From Lingula anatina (lineage: Eukaryota > Brachiopoda > Lingulata > Lingulida > Lingulidae), in assembly GCF_001039355.2 (NCBI RefSeq), contig NW_019773581.1:139532-162975 (forward strand): a stretch of 23,444 nt of DNA. The letters are read 5' to 3'. Positions 10,095 to 22,100 of the stretch are shown piece after piece. Every line of letters begins with the position of its first letter. Position 1 is the first letter of the stretch. The notes beneath the pieces are model-generated. The model did not search any database. It was not told where the DNA came from and saw only the letters and a program-made list of their open reading frames with translations. The translations under genes and the position numbers were made by a program.

Positions 10095-10974
10095 CCAGAA
10101 AGACAGATTATCAACAATAAAAAAGCTAAAAATGCAGTTAAATAATAAATACATTCTCAGTATTTATGTACAAAATTGACTGGAAATTCTCTTGTAATGA
10201 CCATTTTACAGCATTGGGGTCCGGCATGTAGGGCTATAAGGATGTTAGTAACTGTGTATTTCATGCTTTAACCTTAATTGTTAATTGAAAGAAATTGAAG
10301 TTTAAATGGAACCTACAAGAAAAAACTTCACTGAAGCACATCAGAAATAAAAGAACAACAATGACATAATCGTTTTTTAGCAAAACAGAAAGTAATGATC
10401 TGCCATAGATTGTTCATTTTACTTGTTATTAAGTAAAAATTCAGAATGAAGAACATGCAATCAAGTCTCCTAATTGAATGTTTTACTGAAGTATAGCTAT
10501 TTAAAATAATGAAACAAAATCTGAGATTTTGTGCTTAAAATATGTATAACATTAACACTGAAAATGAGATGTAAATGAATTAAAAACTGAGAACAGAACT
10601 ATTTTTAAAAATGGTGCTATAGCACTAAAAATCTGTATATATAAAATATGTAAATGTATAAATGAATAAATGCAAATTTATAGAATCTGTTTTAGTCCAA
10701 TACTATCACTTCTTATTTACAGTAATGCCCTACAATGCACACAATCGATACATGCCCATTGACACCAGTTATACGTCTTAATATGGCAAAATTTTCAGAG
10801 CAAGCTAAATATGCTCTGTAAAAGGTGCACACCCAGTACAACTAGATTGCAATTTTCTGAACAGTTTTAGATAAGATGCACCTTGGTGATTTAGGAAAAA
10901 AAATGCCAGAAATTCTAGGTCGTCCTTTGTTTTTGCTGTTATATAAAGTTTAAGGCATAAAGGTCAGTTTCTTA
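10095..10974. other. Convergent 3' region between VPS26C and RADX
   Basis: These 880 bp hold the 3' UTRs of two genes that face each other. On the plus strand AATAAA occurs at 10116-10121, 10144-10149, 10346-10351 and 10665-10670, so VPS26C has several possible polyadenylation sites. On the minus strand I found no AATAAA or ATTAAA across this interval, only a TATAAA variant at 10682-10677. RADX therefore uses a variant signal or its 3' end overlaps VPS26C. No coding sequence was seen. Confidence 0.7.
10116..10121 (+). terminator. First canonical poly(A) signal of VPS26C
   Basis: AATAAA lies 22 bp after the stop codon. It is close, so one of the later copies (10144, 10346, 10665) may be the main site. 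Confidence 0.4.
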
Positions 10975-13808
10975 TCAAGAAGCTATAAAGCCTCTGTTCA
11001 GTATCACTTCCACCTCTTCTCCCTCTCCAAGAGAGTACAAGTCCATCACACACACCACCCTCCTTCCCTGCACTGCTCTGGCACTGTCCATCAACTGCTG
11101 TAATGTGGGTGACCTATCACTTTCACTTTCATTTTCATCAGTTTCACTTTCATTTCTACCAGTTTTGCTTTTATCCAATTTGCCTGCCAAGAGGTCTGTA
11201 AAGTTTTGGTGTTGTGAAAGGTGGGGTGGTAAAAGGACTATGGTGTTCACAGCTACTCTTTCATTGAGCCCTAATATTGTCACTACAAGATGCCCTCCAT
11301 ATGATGGCCTTTTTAAATCTGCAAGAAATGAAAATGATTCCATCAAGGATAATGCCACACACACACGCACATCTGTGAGATGGCAAAACATTTTCTGTAA
11401 AATATATTTGCCTTGCAGTGTATCAAAAACAAGTAAATAAAATTTAAAAAAAAATCTAAACAGGGCACATCAAAGGCTCATACTGAAATCACTTCATATT
11501 AAAGTTTTCTTGATGCTTTTTTAATGCTGACATTCTATTCGAATAAAACTGAAAGTAATACCAGAGTAAGAGAAATCCTCAAAGTCTGCTGGTGAGAAGT
11601 GATCAGGTGGCAGCCCTATAATTTTCTTCAATTCAACTGCACTCATGTCACTGTGGAGTACTGGTGTAGAGTGCTGACACCTGGTGGAGCCGAGGACAGT
11701 CACAACAGCCTGCAGTCTCTGCCATACTGGGTCTACAACCACCAGCTGCTCTACCTGCAGGTGACAAAATTGAATTAAAAAACATTTATAGCCATGCTAT
11801 ATCCCAAGTTTTCAATTGACATCTTTATCTGATGAAGGGATGACATTTTTCTCACAAATGTTTTTCATAATTTTCCCATAATCGATAAATTCAGTAACAA
11901 AGCTAAGTGAACAATTTTTAAGTTAAACCTTCTGTCCTCTGATGTTCAAAATGAGTTCTTTCAAAAACGCACAGGGGCAAATTAATGGAAGTGTTCACAT
12001 AATTGTTAGCAATGTTAATGAACATCCTGATGGGACTTCTTTCTTGTATGAAGAGTTGCATGCTAAAAACTGTTCCCTGTATACAACAAGACGAGGAGAT
12101 TTCTACAAATGGCTGGAAACTACACTAACATGTATACTGGCCCAAGCTGACAGTTCCCAATGCTATGAAACTAAGCCTTTTCTGAACTCACTAATCAACA
12201 AAACATTTTCCAGCACTCACCACTGCTTCAGACGATAATTCATTCTCCCTGTCCACAGCTGCTGATTGGTCTTGTACTTCTCTAGAGCCCGATTTTTTCG
12301 GTGACGTCTTTTTCCCTTTGGAAGGTGACTGTGCCTTCTTCGTTGACCTCCCTGTAGTCTTGGGCGGAGAATTTTTTGAAGCTTGCCCAGGTGATGTCTT
12401 TGTTGCTTTTGAAGGAGACATGGCTGCCACAGCAGGGCTGAGTTTTCTCTTGGACCTTAGAACAGATTTTGGGAAAGTGAGACAAATTTTCTACTCATGG
12501 CACACATTGTTTTTCTCATTAAAAAATTCTACATTATTTACGTACAAAAAATTCTTAAACACAAAATTTTACTAATGTCCTTAAAATTGTTGATAAAAAG
12601 TTATGAGTACCATCAATGTCATGCTGGTTGTTATTGGAAAGAAATAAAGTTACAGTTACTGTAATTATCCACTGCTCCACTAGTGTACTTATCTACAATT
12701 AAGCTTCTTATTCTCATTCTTCAAAGGTTTCATCTGCTTAAAGTTTATATAGCACACAGAATCGCGATTGTGGAATAAAGATCCAAAGCACCATTCATCA
12801 TTATAGGATCTACTTTCTACAAAATTGTCATATTTTTCCATTACCTGAGCCTGCTTGCCACTGGTGTGAATTCACTCTCCTCCATCGTTCCATCCCCCTC
12901 CTCCTCTCCCTCTCCAGTTCCGGTGTGGTCTAGGGGTACATATTTCACCTGTACTATCAGTCCCTGAAATGTGGTTCTCTTCTGTTCCCTGTAGTAGAGA
13001 TCCCTCAGCTCTGTCTCTAGGTTGTCACTGGTTGTTACCTGAAATATTTGTATCACACAGGTATCATATACATATATTTCCTAAATCTATATTTAAAAAG
13101 TTCTGTACTTGTTGAAACTTCACACACTGGTGAATCTTCATATTGAGAGATCTGAGAAACTGTATTGTATGGCCTCCTTTATTTCTGCAGTTGTCATCAG
13201 AGTGTATCTGATAAGGATCAAATGGTAAAAATGAAACTGTTCTTTCTCATACAAGTTAGAATTATATTAATATCAATAATACTTTTTTCTTTTTCTCTCA
13301 CCCTCAATGGTTTTTCCTCATTAAACAAGTTTTTATATTCCAAAAGAGTATATGGCAGTGGAGGGTAGTCATAGTAACCACCAACTGTTGCCATGGAAAC
13401 CATGTCCCTGACCTCTGACCTCTGACACCACTGGATGACAGCCTTGACCTGTGGACAGGTCATATATTGCCCTCTGTGGTGGTCCCCAGTCGTATATACC
13501 TAGAATGATGAATAAGGGTGATTCTTAGGTGAAAATCATATCTGAATATTATATTTCTAATATTTATTAAATGCTTCTACTATAACCATTTTAAAACTGC
13601 AATATACTGGGCAATTTAGGTTAATGTTTCACTAAACCTCAGTTTTGTTGTCATCATTTATCAATTATAATTACTATGAATAAGAATGGCAGACATTTTA
13701 GTTATGTTATCTAAAGACTGAGAGGGTCCAGTACTACAAATGAAAAACATTTAGGGGTTAAACTTAAAGATCACTTGAAGTCACTCAATATCTCTCCCTC
13801 TCCCCCTC

Positions 13809-13861
<53 letters not shown>

Positions 13862-16641
13862 CCCCACCAACTGGGCAGCCACACAATACTCTACCTGAGA
13901 TTCATTAGTGGTGGTCACATACATAAATCTCTGTTGATAAGATGTGTGGAGCTGTCCTTGCATCACCCTCATCTGTGTACACACCAACATCTGACCAGGG
14001 GCCAGACGGGCATGAGATTCAGGCTGGGAACATTACAACACACACTTTATAGTTATACATGTTCATTTTTTTTAACTAAGTCTCTCTTTATATAGCTAAA
14101 TGTCAATCTAGTAAGGATTTATTGTAAAATCAATTTAGGAAGTTTAGAGATAATTTTCCCAAAGTATCCAAAAAAATTCCATCCAAAATCTGTGCGAAAA
14201 CTTATTTCAACAAAACTTGCATTTTCAACAAAAGTTTTCAATGGTAGTATTAAATCAAAGGTTATTTCTTTTACCTGAGAAGTTGAAAACAGCTGGACTA
14301 TCACAGGCTGCCTGCTGCTTTCATCGTGAACATGTAACCAACGCATTGTCCAAAACCCTCCCTCACACCCTGTCCCTGAAATTAATGTTTATTTATTTAT
14401 CTAGTTATTTAGCCATTTTTAACATTATAACACAGTATATGAAATATCAGATTTGTTCATTTCCATGATATCTATTACATATTAGGTGAAAAGAAAGGGG
14501 CACTGATGCCTGAATATTTGGACTACTTGAAGGAGTGACATTCCCAGTCAAAAACTAGTTCCTGTACTTACAAATGCTCAAACACTTAGCAAAATACTGT
14601 TAAGCTACAAAACGACAAAAGACAAATGTAAATGTTCCAACACTTGGCCCATTTAACATTTAATATGAGAACATAACACACTAAGTCAATTTTTCATATT
14701 ACAGTCCTGGTAAAATATTTAAATTATAGTTACCTTTCCTTCTCAGTCTGCAGTACCTTGATATGTAAGTGATAATACCACATATGTCTACATTGCTATC
14801 TTCTGGGAGGCTCCTGCAATGAAGAAGATAACAGTATTTTCAGAACAAATAAGAAATTGGTTGACTGTGTATTTTCCATATTTAGCTCAGGTACCCACTG
14901 TGACTGTTTAAGACAATTTATGTTCATATCACTTGGAAAGGAACAATGTTGTCATTAATTTCAATTCATTTCTTGTTTGAGTAATATAGTGTGATATATG
15001 AAAACATCTTTTCAGGGGCAAGGGGACATCTCACTAAAAGAATATTTACTGGTCAAGGGAATTTCTAGACAAATTTTAGCATTCAGTACAGATAACATTT
15101 ACTAAAACCAAAAAGAGTAGCACAGTAAGCGTTTAAAAAAGAACAATTTTTTTTTATTTGTGTGCATTCTGTCATTATCTTAAACATCTACCCACCAACA
15201 GTCAACACCCACCCTAGCTGCCTCCTATTAGCAAAACTGTACTTTAAGTCAGGCAGGTGCCAGTTTTGGTCCACACAGGCCAGGGGAACCATCTGTACCT
15301 CGCCAACGGGGTGGTGCTTGTTCACATTGATCTCGATATCAAACTGCTCCAGATCATTGTTACGAAGCGAGGGGCGTGTGTGCATCTGGAACCGCTCCCT
15401 CACTCTGTAGTTCCCGAGGCGCAGGACAGAGCCCTCCTGGATGCTGACATAAAATTCAAAAACTCAACTTTTGAAACATTAATTGGCCAATTCATCTGGC
15501 TGAAAATAACCATTGCAGAAAAACAGCTCAAGTTGATGTATTCTAACATCAATACATATCTGTCAGAGAATCACTCTAACCTGTGAATAGTTTTCTGTCA
15601 GGTTCATTTTTTTTTTCAAAGATTAACTGTAATGTCTTCATTCAAAGAATTCAACCCAAGACTCCAATAAATTTGCCCACCAATTTAAGTTTGACTTAAA
15701 ACATTATATAGACAAAGTTCTAAACAAGTATTTGGTTGGAAAAATATATTCATAACAATTATCACAGTTCTCTGATTGTCTGCCTACTATTAACTGATTT
15801 ACCTTTTGTAAAGCTCAGGACAAAGTGAATTCCACAGAATTACAGTACAGGCTCCGCTTCTGTCAGCAACCTCAAAATATGCCTAAAATATGCCACCAAA
15901 TTCACAATCCAGTGCCTTATCTTATACCGACTTTACAAAACAATCTATGACAAAAAAGCCCAAAAGCAACGTACACTGTCAGAAATGTTGGTTGCCTTTC
16001 TATGTTATAGTCTAAGTAAAATTTCAAAGGGGTGAATACAACTTCTTTTTATAATAATAATAATGAAATTAAAAATTATAATAATTATAATTTTCAATAA
16101 TTTTACTTTTAATTTTACTAGTCTAAAGTATTTTGAAATATCATTTTGTTAATGCATCTAAGATCTTTGACTTGTGGTCTAATATATAACAAAAAGTAAA
16201 AACATAATAACAAAAAATACAAAGCAGCATTACCTGCATTAAGATAAACAAACCTGATAAGGCCACTTGTCTGTCTTCCCTGGCCTAGGATACGACTGCA
16301 GCCTCGATTTACAGAGCACTCTGACTATGATGGCAGATAGAGGGCGCTTCAGTGATTTCCACTGCTGTGCCAGCTCCTTCACTGTTACAGCGTCACTGTG
16401 ACCACTGGGAATGAAACTGGGACATGCTGCAAGTGAAATACACAGAGAGTAGAATTTCAGTAAATTATAATTTATCTTGTGCCTCCATATAACATACAAG
16501 TAATGTGGTATGACACTATACAGTACAATACAACAAAACACTATGTGATACAAATGCAACACAATACAATGTTATGTGATACAATACAATACATTACAAT
16601 TTGATGTTAAGTTTATCCTCTCCACACAGCACTGTGCATAA

Positions 16642-16709
<68 letters not shown>

Positions 16710-18896
16710 CACCAGAGGCTTCCAGTGCTGCTGGAGTCAAAGCCCTTGTAAACATACCATTTCCCTGCCATAACCTGCCACTGGGATCACTGACATTCCA
16801 CGTAGACAGGTAGCTCCCTCTATTGGCCAGCAATGGTATATCTGCCTTCTCTTTCTCTGTGGCAGAAGAATGCCACTCAAGTCTCTCTGAAAACAAAATG
16901 GACAAAAAATCCTTTCAAAAATGTTTATTCTAATCTTAACCAAGGCCACTGTAGCTTACTATTAGGTTCTAATTACTAGTAAACTGTGTGACAAAAAATG
17001 TTCTGCAAAATTCAAAATTAAGTGGTCTCAAAACAAATTAAAAGATCAAGATCCACAGATGGTGGATTGGGATGGTGTAAGGCTTGTTATTTAGTCTCCA
17101 AGTCCAGATAACCACATTTTATTTTACCTAGAGACCATGAAATGTCTTTAGTAAAGAGATCATCAACTACATCACTTTACCTGGTATTACCCTATGCCAC
17201 AGCAGGTCACATGGTATCACCGTCACACTATTTATGACCACGACACTGTCCAGGTCAAGGTCAGTCTCGCTGACCTTCAACTCGCACTCTTCCAGTGTCA
17301 CCAGACTCCCAACACAGATCTGAAAGTGAATAAGACAAGACAATCATGTTTAAAATCAGTACATAACTAACATGTTGTGTGTATGCATGCATGTTTGTTG
17401 TATTGCACACAGAAAAAATGTAATTCTAAAAAAGATGGCTATTACCAGTTCTGATTAGTAAGTACATTTTAAATAATATCAAAATTGCTTTAATCTAATC
17501 ATTATTATCAGAAATAATTTTGGAGTAAGAGAATTCAATTATAACATATTAGAACCAAATTAAATGGCCTTTGTGTGCGTCAGTCTCCCTTGTTATTTGA
17601 AACAAGGATATGTTCACCTCTATTTACATGTACCTTTTTTACACGATAAATGATTATATATCTCAGTACTAGTATTTTATTTTCTTGAGAACATCTCTTA
17701 CCTCATATCTCTGAATCTTCTCATTGAGATTTGGTGAGAATACACACTTCATCTTCAGTGCTCCATCTGTTATTGTGACATCATATAGACTGCTAATATC
17801 AGTACCACAGTCATTTGTTATCATAGAAGACATGGGATCTGCTGCATATCTGTTAATAGCCAATACCTGGGGTGAAATAAGTGGGACCATAAACATAAAT
17901 ATTAATAATTGCATATGCTTCAAATTAATCTACTGTGATTTACCACTTAAAAAAGGTCATTTTAGGTCAAGTTACCAAAAAAAAAAAAATCCAAACAAAA
18001 CCAATTAATAAGCTACCAATTACCTTGTTGTTGGATTTATCATAAGGGATATGGTGAATACCGTTAACATGGTGAAATTGCTATTAGTATATGAGTGAGT
18101 AAGTGTTTGAATTGGTTAGAAAATATGAAAGACATATATCAAACATAAATAAATCATCAAGGACAGTGAACTCATTAAAGAGAGGACATTTATTTCCAAT
18201 GTTGCCTTGATAGTGAACATATTTTCTCAAAACAGAGAAGGAAAATTAGGGAAGAAGCATCGCAGAATGAAATGTATTCCATCTCTCCTCTATACAGTGA
18301 CAAGAGCCCTGAAATCAAAGACAACCTAGCATAGAGATCGACAAATCCCTCTAAAAATGAGAGAGAAGTACACAAAAATGTCACCTCAGGCTTTAAAAAC
18401 TATCCAGGTAAGAACTCATTCCACTTTTTGTTTCAAACTCTGGAGGCTACAAATATCCACATCCTGAGATGAGTACCAGATTTTATATCCCTTACTCGAT
18501 AACTGTGTGCCCTCCATCACATAGCAATTTGGATTTTCGATCTTTTTATTCCAAGCATAAAAGAAATACTACCATTTATAAGTGAATTCACAGCTTTTCT
18601 CGAGAATTTCTGACAAAGGGTGAAAGGAGCACTTACCTGCATAGCATGTAAGACCGAAAACTGAAGAAAGTGAAAATAGATAGAGACCGAATGAAGAGAG
18701 ACGTGGAAAAATTATTAAATACTAAGCATCAGAGAACAAGCAATTGTAGTGCTTAACAGAAACATAACCCACCTCTAAATATGAACATGGAAATACTTAC
18801 TAAAACATTGATGGACTCTAATTGTTCTCCAAGAGAGTGTGAATTACGGATTAATGTCTTCAAATTCGAAATGCAGTCTTTTAAAACATCCGCCAT
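10975..18896 (-). CDS. RADX: RADX, RPA-related single-stranded DNA binding protein at replication forks
   Basis: RADX binds ssDNA at stalled forks and antagonises RAD51, limiting fork remodelling and nascent-strand degradation. Exons (minus): 18801-18896, 17702-17866, 17181-17319, 16758-16886, 16254-16426, 15803-15882, 15213-15443, 14734-14813, 14275-14375, 13895-14023, 13302-13499, 12845-13038, 12221-12455, 11562-11754, 10975-11318. They join in phase to 828 aa; human RADX is about 855. OB-like regions are near residues 30-135 (YDVTITDG), 200-300 (IIVRVLCKSRL, FEVADRSG, VILWNSLCPE) and 340-441 (MRWLHVHDES, VQLFSTSQ, FMYVTTTNES). These are followed by GGYYDYPPLP, LRDLYYREQKR and a C-terminal block (residues 715-828) with VVTILGLNERVAV. 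Residues 572-650 form a basic SP/SPK-rich linker. The start ATG sits in GAAGATGGCGGA. The exon 4 donor was chosen because it gives the human spacing of 27 residues between two tryptophans. Confidence 0.94.
13815..13859. repeat. (CT)22 microsatellite in RADX intron 10
   Basis: This is an uninterrupted CT repeat, read as GA on the RADX strand, starting about 35 bp after the exon 10 donor (13894). Short frames with LSLSLS or REREREs over it are artefacts. Confidence 0.97.
16642..16709. repeat. (ATT)n microsatellite in RADX intron 4
   Basis: These 68 bp hold about 22-23 perfect ATT units, read as AAT on the RADX strand, beginning 48 bp after the chosen exon 4 donor. The minus-strand frame stays open through it as poly-Asn, because AAT repeats contain no stop in this frame. 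Confidence 0.97.
17867..18800 (-). other. RADX intron 1, nothing recognised
   Basis: This 934-bp intron is the longest in RADX, with donor TTA|GTAAGT and acceptor caccccag|GTATTG. It contains an A13 run near 17977. No exon, repeat family or RNA gene was recognised. As first intron of a divergently promoted gene it could hold regulatory sequence, but I see no specific site. Confidence 0.75.
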
Positions 18897-18900
18897 CTTC
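18889..18900 (-). promoter_or_regulatory. TISU/YY1-like element over the RADX start codon
   Basis: On the minus strand the start codon is embedded in GAAGATGGCGGA, an 11/12 match to the TISU consensus SAASATGGCGGC. That consensus directs initiation on very short 5' UTRs and also binds YY1. If it works here, RADX transcription starts only a few to about 30 bases upstream. Confidence 0.55.
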
Positions 18901-19137
18901 AAACTATCGTAAATGGATACTATAACAACATCATCCCCATCATCCCCATAAAACTATAAAATTAGGATTTTTCAGCAAAAATATGAGCACTCATACCATC
19001 AATATTACTCACATTAGCTAATTTTGAACAATTATATGTTACTGTGCCATGTAAAGTGCAAAGGGTGCTTATGTTTCTTTTACGTCAATGTTAGTACCCT
19101 CCGTCGTCATTAGTGATTTAGGATTTTGAGATAAGAA
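18897..19137. promoter_or_regulatory. RADX/BAG1 bidirectional promoter region
   Basis: Only 241 bp separate the start codons of the divergent RADX (minus) and BAG1 (plus) genes, so their core promoters must share this DNA unless a noncoding upstream exon exists. TTACGTCA (19080-19087; TGACGTAA on the other strand) is a CRE/ATF-type site about 50 bp before the BAG1 ATG. No clear TATA box is placed for either gene, as expected for broad housekeeping promoters. Confidence 0.75.
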
Positions 19138-22100
19138 ATGGCAGCGGACGGAGTGAACGAGTTACGACTCAAACTTGTTCATGGTAAATATGGTTTTTAA
19201 CATCTCATTGCTTATAATTGTGCCTTTGTTTATAGGAGTTTCCTGTAGGCGACATAAATAATGTCATGATGTTGAGACGAAGACGTGATAATAATGTAAA
19301 CTGGTGTCGGCTCCAAGATGTTTTCTTGCCTATCTTGTTCTACCGTGGAGACGGGCCCAAATGTGAGCATTGGACACAGTATAAAAAACTGTAATTCTGG
19401 CTGTCAGAAAGTCTGAAGTAGGCGAGACAGTTGCCCTATCTGGAATTTCCAGAATTTGGTTTTGCCAAGAAAAAATGTGCCAAGTGATGGGAGATGTGAG
19501 ATTCATGTAAATTATACAGTACTAGTATATAATGTAAACAGCACTGGTCGATGTGCATTTGTACTGTACGTGAAGGATGTAGAAAGACAGAACACACTTG
19601 ACTGTCATCGTGGTTAGCTAATGAATCAAAATTCTTCATAAACTGATTTTAGAATATCACTGTTGTCAATAAATAGAAATCCAGTTGGTTAATATTTGGA
19701 ACGAATTTTATGAAATACAAAACCAATTTATTCAAGATGGTAGACAAATTTGGTAGACTAAGACTACTCTACCAGTATAACAGACAGTTTGAATACAATA
19801 AATAAATAAATAAATAGAAATGTAAAAGATAATACTTTTCATTTAGGCCAAAGTCACCACAACCTGTTGTTGGCTTTGCCCACTGAAGAAGCTGGAGATG
19901 TCCTGACAGTAAGACATCTGGCCAAAGAGGTGTTCATAGCCACAGGAGTCCCCATCCCAGGACAGAGACTTATATTCAAAGGTAGGCTACACCTGGAAAT
20001 GTTTTTATTTAATAATGGTGCTAACAGATGGTTAAGATGCAGATTTCATTTCAAAGGAAGAAAATTAATTTAATGACATTTTAGTGATAGCAGTCACTCA
20101 TTTGGTTCACAAAGAAGAAAAAAATTGTAGTAAAACTACTATTTAAATGTCAGTAAAGAAACATTTTTGGAACCATGAATGATCTTATGCTTTTTTTCTG
20201 AACATATGATAATATTTGACCCTTTTTTAATGGACCTAGAAACAGCATTATAAAGAAACCATTTACATTTTTAATTCTGTTGCCATTATTTCAGGAAAAT
20301 CCCTCAAAGACCCATCAGAACATTTGAGTAAACTTGGAATGAAGCAAGATTCAAAAATAATGCTGATTGGCAAAAAGGTAAACAAAATTAGTTTTGTGTC
20401 ATTTACTTTCCACTAACTTTCATCTTTTTGTTTAAAAAAAAGGGAACTTCAGTGTTGAAGCATTTAAAATTTATTTTTAAGACTTAAATGTTTTTAAAGT
20501 TAGAAAAAATCACCACAAAAAGAGATTTCACAAAATACTCAGGTAGTGTCTGTCTCTTCAGGCTTGACTGTGACACTGCTTTAAATCATGTGTATTCCTT
20601 TCGCTTAAATAGCTGACACATAATTTTTATATATAACTGCATATGGATCATATTAGTCTTACTGACATTTTCTTCCTTATTTTGTTAAGCCGAGTCCATT
20701 TGAGGATGCAATTTTGAACCAACTGTCAACAGTGGAAAAAGCACAGGAAAAGACAGAGAAGAAGCAGAGTGAGATAACACTGGAGTTGGATGGCATCCAC
20801 AGGGTAAGGGAAAGCACAGTGTTTGTACAGAAGATCAGAATTTTTCAACTTTACATGGACAAGCATTTAATTTTTTATGTCAGATGGTAAAAAATGGAGC
20901 ATGGATCAACAAAGATAAGGTCGTCAGAAAAGATCTGTAGATCTGCCCCTGTAGTAATATGTCCTTCAATATTTAAAGAATATAGGCCAGTAGATGAGGA
21001 GGGGTGGGGAGGGGGGTTGAAAGAACCTTCCTTTTTTGCTTGTAAAATCTCTGTTCTGATATACTTTAATCTGGGTGCATAAGGGTTTCATGGTAAAAAG
21101 TCCACTTTTTCAGAAAAAATCCTTTAACTTTAAAATTGCTGGCTAAGGGCCTGGAATATACAAATAATAGTCAAATGGTTACAGTAGTTTAACTGTGGAT
21201 ATCTTTGCTGACCTTAAGTACCTTTGTGCATGTAGAAATGTGTCAACAATCTCCTTTCCTCTGTGTTTTGTGATCACATCTTGGTGAAATTTAAAATTGA
21301 TGGAAATAAGTATAGATATAATTTTCCTGAAATATTTGTTTCAAAATTATAATTATAACAGTGTACAAATCCAGTGAAACTGTTAAGGGGCTGGACATGA
21401 AGTTGGACCTCTGGGCCGGGGCAATGAAAACCCATCTAGGGGCCAGTGAATCACAGGGGATTACTGTCCAGAAGGGCAAGTAAAATTTAAAGCACCAAGT
21501 AACCCTTGTTATATTTACCAGACCTCACTGGCCCAAAAGGGACAGAGGAGAAAAAAGTAGCTGTCAAGCCCTGTATTAAATAAAGTCTTCTTATAATTTT
21601 CTTTTAGAATTACTTCCCCAAGGACCTAAAGGGGGAAGCACTGGCCAAGCTGAGCAAGAGGCTAGGCATGTGCACAGAAGACTATATGAGGATCCTGGAG
21701 AGGCTGGACTCTATTAGCATACCTGAGTCTCATAATGAGGGCAGATTGCGGAGGAAAACCTTGGTTACCAAAGTACAGGTGGGTCTGCTGAGTGGATGGT
21801 GCTAATGGTTCTTTTTACTGCCTGACAGAAACCAGTCTTAAACACAGAGAAGAAAAAACTGTTTTTATTTCCTTTTTTTGTGCATGTGTGTCTTTAACCT
21901 GAATTATTTAGGACGGAAGACCTTAAATAAGTGACGATGAACATCTTGATAATTTAAGACAGAAGACCTTAGATAAGTGATTATTAACAGATGATTATGT
22001 ATGAGTGTGTGTGAAATTTACCCTACATATTGATCAACTGAATGTCACATTGCTATTGATGATATATATTTATTCTATTTAAAAACATATTTATTTATTT

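Larger units (their letters stand above)
11319..17701 (-). other. RADX introns 2-14, short and without other genes
   Basis: The thirteen introns are 243-466 bp, for example 17320-17701, 16427-16757, 15883-16253, 14814-15212, 13500-13894, 12456-12844 and 11755-12220. Apart from the (ATT)n and (CT)n tracts listed separately and an AT-rich patch at about 16050-16125, I see no repeats or exons. Plus-strand open frames such as 11942-12238 and 15257-15586 overlap RADX exons or introns antisense and resemble no family. Confidence 0.8.

Noticed and set aside
11105-11440. 111-aa plus-strand open frame
   Set aside because: It is antisense to RADX exon 15. The SLSLSFSSVSLS part mirrors the acidic repeat on the other strand.
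11942-12238. 98-aa plus-strand open frame
   Set aside because: It lies mainly in RADX intron 13 antisense. No homology is recognised and no promoter or splice support is seen.
13775-14095. Plus-strand frame with LSLSLS and minus-strand frame with repeated RE
   Set aside because: They are created by the (CT)n tract. The part at 13895-14023 on the minus strand is RADX exon 10.
16594-16905. Poly-asparagine (minus) and poly-leucine (plus) frames over the ATT repeat
   Set aside because: These are readings of the microsatellite. Only 16758-16886 on the minus strand is supported as exon, by splice sites and RADX alignment.
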